The notes: a model not told the origin generated them from the letters alone. A DNA stretch of 64,000 nt from Neotamlana laminarinivorans (GCF_020523925.1 NZ_JAJAPW010000006.1:148887-212886), one strand, 5' to 3'; positions 10,501 through 18,504 are shown, numbered from the stretch's first letter. Numbers and translations are program-made.

Positions 10501-11876
10501 TAAAACGTGTTAATTTTAATTACAATGAAAATAGTGGAACCTATTTGCCAGGATATACACCAACACCCGGTTTTATAGGTACTTTAAAGCCAACAACAGG
10601 TTTTACTTTTGGGGTACAAAGCGATGTTAGATATTTAGCAGCTAGAAAAGGTTGGTTAACCCTATATCCAGAATTTAACGAACAATTTGCAAGAACTCAA
10701 CAAAAGCAAATAGATTTTTCAGCAAGTTTAGAGCCCGTTAAAGATTTAAAAATAGACTTGGTTGGTAGTCGTGCCTATTACGAAAATTTCAGCGAAAATT
10801 ATCAAGTAGATACAGATGGAGGTAATTACGAGTATCAATCATTAACCCCAAATACCTATGGTAATTTTAATATATCTACAGTTCTAATTAAAACCGCATT
10901 TAATAGAAGCGATGAAAGTACAAGTAAAGTTTTTGAAACTTTTAAATCTAACCGATTAAAAATAGCAGATAAATTAGCTCAGAAATTTTATAATGGTGCG
11001 GTAACCGAGTTAGAGCGTGATGAAGATGGATATCCTTTAGGTTTTGGAAAAACAAATCAAGCTGTTCTAATACCAGCATTTTTATCTGCATATTCAGGGC
11101 AAGATGCAAATAAAACATCAACGAGTGCATTTCGCGATTTTCCAATTCCAAATTGGGATTTAAAATATACAGGCTTCATGAAGTTTAAATGGTTTAAAAA
11201 ACGTTTTAAGCGTTTCTCTTTAACTCATGGCTATCGTTCAACCTATACCATAAATCAATTTAATACTAACCTAGATTTAAATTTAGATGCAGATGCAGGC
11301 GAGCAACCCATACCAGGTTCTGCTTATGCAGCACAACCAGACGAAGCTCTGGATGCTAATGGCAATTATAAAAACGAAACTATTTACAGCAATATTAACT
11401 TAAGTGAATCATTTAGCCCGCTAATGCGTTTAGACTTTGAGATGAAAAACTCAGTAAAAATATTAGCCGAAATAGCACGAGATAGGTTGTTGTCTTTAAG
11501 CTTTGATAATAATCTATTAACCGAAGTGCAAGGCAATGAATATACCATAGGCTTAGGTTACAGAATAAAAGACTTACGAATTAACTCTAACCTAGCAGGG
11601 CCACAAAAACGTATTGTAAGCGATCTTAATATGAAAGCAGATATTTCGGTTCGAGAAAATAAAACAATTATTCGTTATCTCGATTTAGATAATAACGAAA
11701 TTACTTCAGGGCAAACTATATGGGGCGTAAATTATAGTGCAGATTATGCTTTTAGTAAAAATTTAACAGGCATTTTTTACTTCGATTATACGTTTTCAGA
11801 TTATGCAATATCCACGGCATATCCGCAAACAAGTATCCGTTCAGGTATTACCTTACGATATAATTTTGGAAATTAA
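4590..11876 (+). CDS. sprA: Cell-surface protein SprA/Sov, type IX secretion outer-membrane translocon
   Basis: SprA (Sov in Porphyromonas) is the giant outer-membrane beta-barrel that forms the protein-conducting channel of the type IX secretion system. It is needed for secretion of gliding adhesins and cargo carrying a C-terminal sorting domain. The predicted 2,428 residues match the family size. A hydrophobic signal segment ends near VWSQQ. The body is rich in aromatic beta strands and Asn/Asp loops, and the protein ends in a barrel-type strand (LRYNFGN). I chose the TTG at 4590 over the ATG at 4626 because only the longer form gives the signal peptide a positively charged N region (Lys5, Lys10). 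The start is 6 bases after ruvA. The ruvA-sprA-gcvH order, as I recall it, is common in Flavobacteriia. Confidence 0.95.
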   Translation: MIITKPNLFKQLMQNLLFAMLFLFAFTVWSQQTPQDSIQTGFSLGKIKTPNLNSIESKYTYDPVTNRYIYTETIGEYNIKYPIILTPSEYFDLVAKENIKNYYKEKIDAFDGKKEGSEEAKKNLLPEFYVNSGFFESVFGSNTIELIPTGSVEMDLGVLFSKQDNPTFSPQNRSNFTFDFDQRISLSLLGKVGTRLQVTANYDTQSTFDFQQLIKLEYTPTEDDILQKIEVGNVSMPLNSSLITGAQSLFGVKAQLQFGKTTVTGVFSEQKSESSTVVAQGGGTLQEYEFYIREYDVNRHFFLAQYFRDQYNNALATYPYISNKGLQITRIEVWITNRNGTTDNVRNIVALQDLGETGVVGSAVNVFGASGAYPDNDNNAFNPENIGGANSQINNNIRDISTVSSGIEVANMREGYDYGKLESARKLTENQEYTLNEELGYISLNSSLSNDEVLAVAFQYTVGGKVYQVGEFSSDGVDATEVTTNDDGTTSVDNNSLILKMLKSSLTVVDEPVWDLMMKNIYDTGGYNISQDDFTLNIFYNEASDLNYITPVGDDFAQDINGNPITNDTEQDDRLENIPLLRVFNLDKLNSNGDPQANGDGFFDYEEGITVLSENGKIIFTSVEPFGEYLFDVLGGGDYDNTATYNANQQKYVYNILYSQTQTAALEESEKNRFKLKGRYSSSGSSDAISIGSFNVARGSVVVTAGGRTLVEGIDYVVDYDLGQVEILDESLKASDTPIEVTTENNSVFGQQTKRFTGLNVEHKFNDNFVLGGTLLNLNERPITQKANYGSESVNNTIFGINGNYATKVPFLTRLVNKLPNIDTDVESNLSVRGEFAYLAPGSPSGTDLNGEATSYIDDFEGSQTNIDLTSPTTWFLSSRPLDLGRNYTEGDEDENGIQNGYDRAMLNWYTIDPVFYGSQQPDDISDNDISGLYTSRVFINELFPDVTLVSGQNSVLYTLDLAYYPTERGPYNFNPTSADGVIDNPQEAWAGITRQLTSTDFEQQNVEYIEFWLQDPFLENTTNTGGKLVFNLGNISEDIVKDGQKLYENGLPEDGDVSLYETTSWGSVVPQNQSLVYAFDTSGDERTNQDVGYDGYSDSQEIQAFGAQFGDDPSNDNYTYFLNTTGDIFDRYKGYNGVDGNSPDTFTDTNRGSTTIPDVEDINRDNTMNTIDSYYEYELEISSQNLPQSEADFNNLSSANPLSDYLVDFKTTTRSMPNGESATVRWHQFRIPIDGDIATPIGGITDFRSIRFARIYLKEFSQATVFRFGSLDLVRSTWLRYEQSLEFDGDDPDDDLTDFSIGDIGTLDNEGSYEMPPGIEAEELYNNNTVVNQNEQSLVMEVCGLETEDSRGVYKNVSLDMRQYNKLRMFLHAEPGEDGIGSVDDNELVGFIRIGSDITENFYQIEIPLEITESSADDVWPTNNEIEIELDILAQIKAQGISDMTLTNEDPVFYDVVDGEIVAVNDPFTGYVAGQHRVGIKGNPNYGDVRILMVGVKNATSNDVCGTLWFNELRLSDMDNEGGWAAIVSMDSNIADFATISATGSQSTSGFGSLEQGPSERSLEDVVQYDVVTNVNVGQLFPKKWGIQLPFTYSQSEELITPKYDAYYEDLTLQSRIDAADTEEEKDTILKNSQDYTKRKSINFIGVKKNRTGDKKARFYDVENVTLNYSYNKVEHRDFEIENALNQSVSLSANYAHNFNQLNVEPFKNNDSIFRSKYWKFLKEFNFNLLPTSFNVNAGINRQFTKQKFREIDLTDDDISVEELFSRTYTFDFQYGINYNLTKSLQFNFTASNNNIVRNYYKDNDLIAGEQDETLGVWDGLFDVGDPNRQSQTLGITYQLPFNKIPTFSFIDATYQYTGNFLWQKTSDLYGEIELYYTDPDDETNEIPGTFNLGNSVQNSSVHNFVTTLDMTRFYKYIGLVKKPVRTVRTRTTSAGGPPGSNQRKAPAPKKQNQTVRKLLNAGIDILTSVKRVNFNYNENSGTYLPGYTPTPGFIGTLKPTTGFTFGVQSDVRYLAARKGWLTLYPEFNEQFARTQQKQIDFSASLEPVKDLKIDLVGSRAYYENFSENYQVDTDGGNYEYQSLTPNTYGNFNISTVLIKTAFNRSDESTSKVFETFKSNRLKIADKLAQKFYNGAVTELERDEDGYPLGFGKTNQAVLIPAFLSAYSGQDANKTSTSAFRDFPIPNWDLKYTGFMKFKWFKKRFKRFSLTHGYRSTYTINQFNTNLDLNLDADAGEQPIPGSAYAAQPDEALDANGNYKNETIYSNINLSESFSPLMRLDFEMKNSVKILAEIARDRLLSLSFDNNLLTEVQGNEYTIGLGYRIKDLRINSNLAGPQKRIVSDLNMKADISVRENKTIIRYLDLDNNEITSGQTIWGVNYSADYAFSKNLTGIFYFDYTFSDYAISTAYPQTSIRSGITLRYNFGN

Positions 11877-11894
11877 TAAAAAAAGGTTTTAATT

Positions 11895-11933
11895 TTAAGT
11901 TTGAATAAATACATTTGCTAAAATCAAACTTAA
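11895..11933 (+). promoter_or_regulatory. gcvH upstream region: -7 element inside a perfect inverted repeat
   Basis: TACATTTG at 11910-11917 fits the -7 consensus and lies 23 bases before the gcvH ATG. It sits between the arms of a perfect 10-bp inverted repeat, 11895-11904 and 11924-11933 (TTAAGTTTGA and its complement). The repeat could be an operator or a leader hairpin. It is not followed by a T-run, so it is not a normal terminator. Confidence 0.4.
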
Positions 11934-11940
11934 TAAAAAC

Positions 11941-12321
11941 ATGACTATTCCTTCAGATTTAAAGTACACAAAAGACCACGAGTGGGTTAAGTTAGACGGC
12001 GACATTGCAACAATAGGTATTACAGATTTTGCACAAAGCGAGCTAGGTGATATTGTTTATGTAGAAGTTGAAACTTTAGATGAAACTTTAGATGCCGATG
12101 AAGTTTTTGGAACGGTTGAAGCTGTAAAAACAGTATCTGATTTATTTTTACCATTATCTGGTGAAATTATCGAGTTTAACGAAGGGTTAGAAGACGAGCC
12201 AGAAAAGGTTAATACAGATCCTTATGGAGAAGGCTGGATGATTAAAGTAAAATGTAGCGACTTATCTCAAGTAGAAGGTTTATTGTCTGATGAGGATTAT
12301 AAGGCTTTAATAAGTGCTTAA
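11941..12321 (+). CDS. gcvH: Glycine cleavage system H protein
   Basis: GcvH is the lipoyl-carrying shuttle of the glycine cleavage complex. It moves the aminomethyl group between the P, T and L proteins in the cytoplasm. The 126-residue length is normal and the lipoylation site is Lys63 in GTVEAVKTVSDL. The conserved start region (YTKDHEWV) and C-terminal PYGEGWM stretch are present. gcvP and gcvT are not in the window, so the complex is encoded at dispersed loci. The stop overlaps the GTG start of the next gene by 8 bases, implying translational coupling. Confidence 0.96.
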   Translation: MTIPSDLKYTKDHEWVKLDGDIATIGITDFAQSELGDIVYVEVETLDETLDADEVFGTVEAVKTVSDLFLPLSGEIIEFNEGLEDEPEKVNTDPYGEGWMIKVKCSDLSQVEGLLSDEDYKALISA

Positions 12322-12691
12322 AAAACTTGTAATAATACCAAGTTTAATATTTACAGGAGCATTAACATGGGTGTGTTTAATTAATATTTCAGATTTGCCC
12401 AATGTGGGGTTTTCTTTTGCAGATAAAATTTTTCACCTTGTTACTTATGCTGTTTTTATGCTACTGTGGTATTTTACATGTAAATTCACATTTAATTTTA
12501 GTAGAAAACAATCATTAATTTACGCATTACTATTTTCTGTAGTATTTGGTATAATTATTGAGGTATTACAAGATAAATTAACAACCACAAGGGCATTTGA
12601 TGTTTTTGATATGGTTGCAAACACAGCAGGAGCTCTTTTGGCATCAGTATTCTTAACTTTTAACAACAAGTTTCAAGTTAAAAACAATTAA
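12314..12691 (+). CDS. VanZ-like family membrane protein
   Basis: Small integral membrane protein of 125 residues with four hydrophobic segments (about 4-22, 35-54, 70-87 and 100-117). The pattern DKIFHLVTYAVFMLL in the second segment and the later IIEVLQ and FDMVANTAGALLA stretches are typical of VanZ-like proteins. The namesake VanZ gives low-level teicoplanin resistance, but most chromosomal members have no assigned role. The start is GTG at 12314, overlapping gcvH, and gives the N terminus MLKKL. The pairing with gcvH is common in Flavobacteriia, as I recall, but does not reveal a function. Confidence 0.85.
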   Translation: MLKKLVIIPSLIFTGALTWVCLINISDLPNVGFSFADKIFHLVTYAVFMLLWYFTCKFTFNFSRKQSLIYALLFSVVFGIIIEVLQDKLTTTRAFDVFDMVANTAGALLASVFLTFNNKFQVKNN

Positions 12692-12752
12692 ACTGTTGCA
12701 TTTTTAATAAATAAATAGTTATTTTACCAATCTTGAAAAACAAATAAAACAA

Positions 12753-13475
12753 ATGGAACCTAAAAAAAATCCTAAAGCAAATGTATCGCGCAATAGCTCG
12801 CTTTATTTCGCTATTGGTTTAGCTTTAATGCTATTCTTAACAAACTACGCAATAAATTATAAAACCTATGAAAAAGAAGAAATAGACATAGGAATGATTG
12901 AAATGGAAGCTGAGGAAGAAGAGGAAATGGTTTTAACTGAGCAGATACAAACGCCACCACCACCACCACCACCACCAGCAGCTCCGGAAGTAATTGAAAT
13001 TGTTGAAGATGAAGTTGAAGTAGAAGAAACTGTTATAGAATCTACTGAGGTTGATCAAGAAACAGAAATTGTTGAGGTAGAAGAAGTAGAAGTGGTTGAA
13101 GTAGAGGAAGATATAGACGTTCCGTTTTCTGTTATTGAAAATGTACCAGTTTTTCCAGGTTGTGAAAAAGAAAAAAGTAACAACGCGAAAAGACAATGTA
13201 TGTCAGAAAAAATTTCAAAATTTGTAAACAAAAAGTTTAATACAGACTTAGCTGGAGATTTAGGATTATCAGGTAGACAACGTATTAACGTTATTTTCAA
13301 AATTGATAAAACAGGAAATATTACTGGTATTCGTGCAAGAGCACCACATCCAGGTTTAGAAAAAGAAGCTAAACGTGTTATTGGTTTATTACCAAAAATG
13401 CAACCAGGTAAACAACGTGGAAAGCCAGTAAACGTTCCATATTCCTTACCAATTATTTTCCAAGTTCAAGATTAA
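12753..13475 (+). CDS. Energy transducer TonB (TonB1)
   Basis: Inner-membrane protein that carries proton-motive energy from ExbB/ExbD to outer-membrane receptors. It has 240 residues: a basic N terminus, one membrane anchor (about 16-34), eight consecutive prolines at 68-75, a strongly acidic Val/Glu linker (about 80-122) and a TonB C-terminal domain (about 130-240) ending in YSLPIIFQVQD. The domain opens with VPVFPGCE and has Cys137 and Cys149. The same cysteine pair appears in the next two genes. It has its own terminator. ExbB/ExbD are not in the window. Confidence 0.9.
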   Translation: MEPKKNPKANVSRNSSLYFAIGLALMLFLTNYAINYKTYEKEEIDIGMIEMEAEEEEEMVLTEQIQTPPPPPPPPAAPEVIEIVEDEVEVEETVIESTEVDQETEIVEVEEVEVVEVEEDIDVPFSVIENVPVFPGCEKEKSNNAKRQCMSEKISKFVNKKFNTDLAGDLGLSGRQRINVIFKIDKTGNITGIRARAPHPGLEKEAKRVIGLLPKMQPGKQRGKPVNVPYSLPIIFQVQD

Positions 13476-13512
13476 ATTTCATTAAAGCCAACCAAAAGGA
13501 AGGCATCATATA

Positions 13513-13550
13513 AAAACCCGTTACAGTTTTGTAACGGGTTTTCTTTTTTT
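13513..13550 (+). terminator. Rho-independent terminator after TonB1
   Basis: A perfect 12-bp stem (13513-13524 with 13531-13542) closes a six-base loop and is followed by a C-interrupted T-run. It separates the two TonB genes into different transcripts. Confidence 0.9.
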
Positions 13551-13603
13551 GGTATGCTTATTGTGACTTTATCATAATATTAACATTTTAAATTATAATT
13601 ATT

Positions 13604-14398
13604 ATGAGAAATCTTCACAATTCTCACGAGTCCACTCGCCAAAACGGACAAAACGTGAAAAAATCACAAAAGCATGATGCAAATTTACAAAAAAACACAA
13701 CCTTGTACTTTCAAATAGGTTTAATAGTGTGTTTGTTATCGGCATTTGGTTTATTAGAAATGAAATTTAAAACAGAAACTCTAAGCATAGGAACTGTTTT
13801 GCCTCCTGATGATGATATCGAATATGTAGTCAATAATTTCCAAGTATATCAAGAGCATGTAGCTCAAAAAGTAACACCTAAATCTAAAGCTAATACAAGG
13901 TTTATTGAAAAGTACAAAGAAGTTGATGATAATGTTGAAGAGGAAGGCGTTAAAGACTTAATAATTCCAGATACTCCTAAAACCACAGATAGCCCTATAA
14001 AACCAGAAGATATTGATGTTGTTGACATTGATGTTCCAGTCGATATTCCTGTAAATTTTATACAAAACGTACCAATTTATCCAGGTTGTGAAAATGAAAA
14101 AACAAACGACCAAAGAATAAAATGTATGACGAGTAAAATATCTAAAATTGTACAGCGTAAGTTTAATACAGATCTAGCTTCAGAACTTGGTTTGTATGGT
14201 AAGCAGGTTATTCAAACTCAATTTACAATAAATAAAAATGGTATTATAACTAATGTTAAAACAAGAGCTATACATAAAGATTTAGAAAGTGAAGCGCAGC
14301 GTGTTATTAATTTACTTCCAGAAATGACACCAGGAAGACAGAATAATAAGAATGTAGGTGTAATATATACATTGCCAATTGTGTTTCAAGTACAATAA
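13604..14398 (+). CDS. Energy transducer TonB (TonB2, paralogue of the preceding gene)
   Basis: A second TonB protein of 264 residues. A long polar, basic N terminus (1-33) precedes one membrane anchor (about 34-52). A linker without a polyproline run leads to a TonB C-terminal domain (about 154-264). That domain is clearly related to TonB1: NVPIYPGCE, a cysteine pair at 162 and 174, KFNTDLA, a RVINLLPEM stretch and a final LPIVFQVQ. The linker differs from TonB1 in length and composition, so the pair probably arose by duplication and then served different receptors or partners. Terminators before and after make it a single-gene transcript. Confidence 0.87.
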   Translation: MRNLHNSHESTRQNGQNVKKSQKHDANLQKNTTLYFQIGLIVCLLSAFGLLEMKFKTETLSIGTVLPPDDDIEYVVNNFQVYQEHVAQKVTPKSKANTRFIEKYKEVDDNVEEEGVKDLIIPDTPKTTDSPIKPEDIDVVDIDVPVDIPVNFIQNVPIYPGCENEKTNDQRIKCMTSKISKIVQRKFNTDLASELGLYGKQVIQTQFTINKNGIITNVKTRAIHKDLESEAQRVINLLPEMTPGRQNNKNVGVIYTLPIVFQVQ

Positions 14399-14420
14399 CC
14401 GTAGTATAATTTTACATAAC

Positions 14421-14458
14421 AAAAACCGTTATCTTTTAAAATAACGGTTTTTTCTTTT
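14421..14458 (+). terminator. Rho-independent terminator after TonB2
   Basis: A perfect 12-bp stem (14421-14432 with 14441-14452) closes an eight-base loop and is followed by TTTCTTTT. Confidence 0.9.
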
Positions 14459-14547
14459 ATTAAAAAAAATTGAATAAAATAATTAGTGCTATGGCTTATA
14501 TAAAAATATAGTATCTTTCGCTAATAATTAATTTTTAAAGTGTAAAA

Positions 14548-16650
14548 ATGAAGCAATTCATTGTCCTATTTCTACTTGTAATTCAAATCAAAACTTTTGC
14601 ACAAAATTATAATGTAAAAGAAAAACAACCAGTGTTTCCTGGTTGTGAAAATATAGCTGCTGATTCGTTAAAAATTTGTTTTAATCAAAAAGTTTTGCAG
14701 TACATAAAATCGGAATTTAAGGTTCCAGAAAATGTACAAAAAGATAAATATAAAGGCGAAATATCTGTGATTTTTGAAGTAGATACATTAGGAGTATTTA
14801 AGCTTATTTATGTTAATACACTTTATAAAGCATTAAAGGAAGAAACAGAACGCGTATTTAAAACATTTCCTAAAATAGAACCAGCTTCATACAACGGAAG
14901 AAAAACGTTTAAGCAATATAGTTTACCAATTAAAATTCCGTTAAGAGATTATAAAACTTCAAATACAGAAAATATAGAAGTAACAAAAGAAGTTAATAAA
15001 CTAGAAGCAGCTTTAAAAAGCGAGTATGATGATATTAATAGAAGCATTAGTGCCTATAACGATAATGCTTTTACTAGCCAGTTAAATGTACAATTTACAC
15101 ACAGTGATTATGCTAAATTCGATAGGCAAATGAATTTAGTTGGTACTAATAGTCATACAGCATCAAAGCCATTTTTATATAACGAAGTTTCAAATTATTA
15201 CGATTTTAAAGCAGAAAAAGAAAAAGTAATTCAATCAAGAAAAACATGGTTTGGTAAAAAACTTTGGAACGAACATATGGTAGAATTACAAGGTAAAAAT
15301 TATTGGTTTACTATAGATCCTATTTTCGATTTAGAAGTTGGAAAAGATACCGAAGCAGATTTCAATTCAACATACAATAATACCCGTGGGTTATTGGTAA
15401 AAGGTGCGTTAGGTAAACGATTTAGTTTTTATACTTCAGTTTTTGAAAGTCAAGGACGTTTTGCTCAATATTTTAATGAATATGCAGAAACGTTACAAGC
15501 TTTTGGTCCAGATCCAGCTATAATTCCAGGACGTGGTATAGCAAAAGCCTTTAAAACCGATTCTTACGATTACCCGGTAGCAGAAGCCTATTTATCTTAC
15601 TCTCCTGCAGATTTTGTAAACGTGCAGTTTGGGCATGGTAAAAACTTTATAGGAGATGGTTATAGATCTCTATTTTTAAGTGACGTTGCAAGTCCGCATC
15701 CATTTTTTAAGCTTAATACAAAATTTTGGAAAATTAAATACACTAATACCTGGATGTGGTTAAAAGATGTTAGGCCAGAAGTAACGGTAGATGATGCTTT
15801 TTTAACCAAATACATGGCTACACATTTTTTAAGCTGGAATGTTACAAAACGACTTAACGTAGGTTTTTTCGAATCTATAATTTGGGCAAATACAACAAAT
15901 CGAAATTTTGATATTAATTACTTAAACCCAATTGTATTTTATCGTGCTGTAGAGTTTGAAACAGGACAAGATGCAGGTAATGCAATTATGGGAGCTTCGG
16001 CAAAATATAAATACAACGATAACATTAATTTGTATAGTCAATTTATATTAGATGAATTTTCGCTTAGCGATGTTAGAGCTGGTAATAAAAGCTGGAAAAA
16101 TAAGTTTGGCTATCAACTAGGTGTTAAATATTATAATGCTTTTAAAGTTGAAAATTTAATGTTACAAATAGAATATAATCGTGTAAGGCCATATACCTAT
16201 TCACATAGTACAATTGCTACAAATTACGGCCATAATAACCAATCTATGGCGCATTTATGGGGAGCCAATTTTAGTGAGTTAATAGTAATGGGAAATTATT
16301 TTTATAACCGTTGGTATGCAAACGCAAAGTTTATTTTTGGTAAACGTGGTTTTGATTATAATGATGATACCGATAATTTTAGTTACGGTGGCGATATTTA
16401 TAAAAATTATAATGATAGGCCATTTGATACAGGTGTAGAAATAGGTCAAGGTATAACAACCAATAGTTTTTATGGAAACTTACAAGCAGGTTACGTTGTA
16501 AATCCGTCGAGTAATTTAAAGCTTTTTACAGATATTACAGTTAGAAACTTTAACCCAGAAGCTACTACCGAACAAACTTATAAAAGTAATACAGTTTGGT
16601 TTAATTTTGGTTTACGTACCGATTTGTTTAATTGGTATTTCGATTATTAA
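14548..16650 (+). CDS. remB: Gliding motility protein RemB with N-terminal TonB-like domain
   Basis: Outer-membrane protein of the flavobacterial gliding machinery; remB was described in Flavobacterium johnsoniae as a gene affecting motility. It has 700 residues and a signal peptide ending about residue 18 (TFAQ). Residues about 25-134 resemble a TonB C-terminal domain (QPVFPGCE, Cys33 and Cys44, ending YSLPIKIPL). The remainder (about 200-700) is a beta-barrel of the Wzi/capsule-assembly type with the conserved FGHGKNFIGDGYRSLFLSD and WKIKYTNTWMWLKD stretches and a terminal FNWYFDY strand. The TonB-like domain here sits outside the inner membrane with no anchor. It follows two tonB genes and its stop overlaps the convergent peptidase gene by 4 bases. 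Confidence 0.88.
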   Translation: MKQFIVLFLLVIQIKTFAQNYNVKEKQPVFPGCENIAADSLKICFNQKVLQYIKSEFKVPENVQKDKYKGEISVIFEVDTLGVFKLIYVNTLYKALKEETERVFKTFPKIEPASYNGRKTFKQYSLPIKIPLRDYKTSNTENIEVTKEVNKLEAALKSEYDDINRSISAYNDNAFTSQLNVQFTHSDYAKFDRQMNLVGTNSHTASKPFLYNEVSNYYDFKAEKEKVIQSRKTWFGKKLWNEHMVELQGKNYWFTIDPIFDLEVGKDTEADFNSTYNNTRGLLVKGALGKRFSFYTSVFESQGRFAQYFNEYAETLQAFGPDPAIIPGRGIAKAFKTDSYDYPVAEAYLSYSPADFVNVQFGHGKNFIGDGYRSLFLSDVASPHPFFKLNTKFWKIKYTNTWMWLKDVRPEVTVDDAFLTKYMATHFLSWNVTKRLNVGFFESIIWANTTNRNFDINYLNPIVFYRAVEFETGQDAGNAIMGASAKYKYNDNINLYSQFILDEFSLSDVRAGNKSWKNKFGYQLGVKYYNAFKVENLMLQIEYNRVRPYTYSHSTIATNYGHNNQSMAHLWGANFSELIVMGNYFYNRWYANAKFIFGKRGFDYNDDTDNFSYGGDIYKNYNDRPFDTGVEIGQGITTNSFYGNLQAGYVVNPSSNLKLFTDITVRNFNPEATTEQTYKSNTVWFNFGLRTDLFNWYFDY

Positions 16651-18383
16651 GGCTGCGATATAATGCGGTAAATAGGATATTGTAAATGTGCTTTTTCGTA
16701 GTTGTTGCTACGTTTATGTATCCAATCTAGTTGTGCGTACCAATTGCTAGCAAAAGTTTCATCTTTTTCTTTTTTTGAATTAAAAGCTTTTTGTAAAGCG
16801 GTATCATTTTTTATTAATTCTAGAGCTTTGTCTTCCCATACATAAGGAGAAAAACCTTCTTTTTGTTGTAATATTGTATCGAAAAAATTCCAGTTAAAAA
16901 ATGAATCTGGAGCTTGTGGCTCTAAAGTTTCAAGTAAATATCTTACACCGTTTTGATTGGTGTTTACAATAATATCTCCTTTATTAAAATTTACTTGTTT
17001 GGTAAAAGCATCAACTTGGGTATTGTAATGTTGATAGTGCCCTTCGTAAGGCGATTTTCTAGTTTCAAATGTTTTTATTTTATAATTTTCAACAGTTATA
17101 ATCGTATCTTGGGTTAATACTTCCATTTCAATTGCATTTAACCGAAGTAAATTTATAACGTTATGCCATCCTTTAGGGATTATATAAGCTTTAGGGATGC
17201 TTACTTGAGTAGTTGGCTTAAAATAGTTGTTGTATTTAACAGGTTTAGTAAATGGTTTATCTCTGTTGTATTTTAATCTATCAAGCCCTGTAATTTCGCT
17301 AGTTATTGTTTCGGCTTCAAAACCTTTAAACTGCAATGTAGTATGTTTCGTGGTATCAACTTGCCAATCTAAGGTGTAAAGCGGGGTGTTTAAAATTGTG
17401 TTTAAAGCATTTTTTCGTAAGGTTAATATTTCTTCAGCTTCGTTATCGGTTATTTCAAGCATGCTTTTCATGAGTTCGTAAGTGCCTTCAACTCTAGGTT
17501 TATAGGGTTTTAGCATATGTGTTTCAACCATCATACCTAAAGTGTTAAAAAGGGTTGTGTAACCTGTAGAATATCTTGGGTAATCTAAAAATTGATTGAA
17601 ACCACTTTCTGGTACTTTGTTAAACACATTTACATAGGGTGTAATATCCCATTCTTTTGCTGCTAAACTCTGCTCTAATTCAGGCATAAGCGATTCGTGT
17701 AAAAACTCACCTAAATTGCCAGCTAGTTTATTATGTTGTGTAAATAAATGAGTTAAGGTGTATTGGTAATCAGCACCATTACTCACGTGGTTATCTATAA
17801 ACACATCGGGTTTTACTAAATGAAAAATTTCGGCAAAACTTTTTGCATTTTTGGTATCACATTTAATAAAATCTCTATTTAAGTCGTAGTTTCTTGCGTT
17901 TCCTCTAAATCCGTATGATACTGGCCCATTTTGGTTAGTTCTTGATGTGGAGTTTCTGTTTAAACTTCCGCCAATGTTATAAATAGGTATAGTTACTAAA
18001 ACGGTATTGTTAGGTACTTTTATTTTGCCATTAGCTAAGTCTCTAAAAAGCATCATGGTAGCATCAATACCATCTGGTTCACCCGGATGAATACCATTAT
18101 TTATAAATAAAATTCGTTTTGTTTTTCTTATTGTTTTAAAATTAAACTCATTATTAGGGTTTAAGGTAACAAGATGTAAAGGTTTGTTAGAATCTGTTAA
18201 GCCAAAACTATCAATTTTTATTGAAGAGTAAGCTTGGGCAAGTTTTTTATAAAAGCTTATAGTTTCGTTATATGTTGCTGTTTCTTTACCATCATTTTTT
18301 TCAAAAACTGTTTTAAAATTATGAGTTTTTTCAGCTTGAGAGCATGAGCTTATTATTAAAAGAAGAAATATGAGTTTTTTCAT
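16647..18383 (-). CDS. M14-family zinc carboxypeptidase-like lipoprotein
   Basis: Predicted surface or periplasmic metallopeptidase of 578 residues. The N terminus is a lipoprotein signal with lipobox IISSC (Cys14). The zinc ligands of the M14 fold are visible as His99 and Glu102 in GIHPGEPDG and His199 in DNHVSNGAD. NARNYDLNRDF (about 162-172) supplies the expected substrate-binding arginine. The second half (about 330-578) is less conserved. Substrate is not evident; relatives in Bacteroidota are annotated only as M14 metallopeptidases. It converges on remB with a 4-base tail-to-tail overlap and no terminator between them. Confidence 0.87.
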   Translation of the reverse strand: MKKLIFLLLIISSCSQAEKTHNFKTVFEKNDGKETATYNETISFYKKLAQAYSSIKIDSFGLTDSNKPLHLVTLNPNNEFNFKTIRKTKRILFINNGIHPGEPDGIDATMMLFRDLANGKIKVPNNTVLVTIPIYNIGGSLNRNSTSRTNQNGPVSYGFRGNARNYDLNRDFIKCDTKNAKSFAEIFHLVKPDVFIDNHVSNGADYQYTLTHLFTQHNKLAGNLGEFLHESLMPELEQSLAAKEWDITPYVNVFNKVPESGFNQFLDYPRYSTGYTTLFNTLGMMVETHMLKPYKPRVEGTYELMKSMLEITDNEAEEILTLRKNALNTILNTPLYTLDWQVDTTKHTTLQFKGFEAETITSEITGLDRLKYNRDKPFTKPVKYNNYFKPTTQVSIPKAYIIPKGWHNVINLLRLNAIEMEVLTQDTIITVENYKIKTFETRKSPYEGHYQHYNTQVDAFTKQVNFNKGDIIVNTNQNGVRYLLETLEPQAPDSFFNWNFFDTILQQKEGFSPYVWEDKALELIKNDTALQKAFNSKKEKDETFASNWYAQLDWIHKRSNNYEKAHLQYPIYRIISQP

Positions 18384-18420
18384 CCAAAGAAGATTTTTTA
18401 TAAAACTACAATTTAAACTA

Positions 18421-18449
18421 TTGTTATTTAAATTAAATTTCTAAATTCG
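18421..18449 (+). promoter_or_regulatory. Candidate promoter for the small STAS-like gene
   Basis: TTG at 18421-18423 is followed after 18 bases by TAAATTCG (18442-18449), one mismatch from TAnnTTTG. The element lies 55 bases before the start codon at 18505 in the divergent gap. Confidence 0.4.
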
Positions 18450-18504
18450 TTCGGTATGTTACAAAAAATAGTAGCTGTATTATTATTCTCTCAAACAAAC
18501 TTAA

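Noticed and set aside
13010..13115. Repeated GAAGTAGAAG-like DNA in TonB1, at first sight a DNA tandem repeat
   Set aside because: It encodes the Val/Glu acidic linker of TonB1 in frame; the DNA repetition follows from the repeated amino acids.
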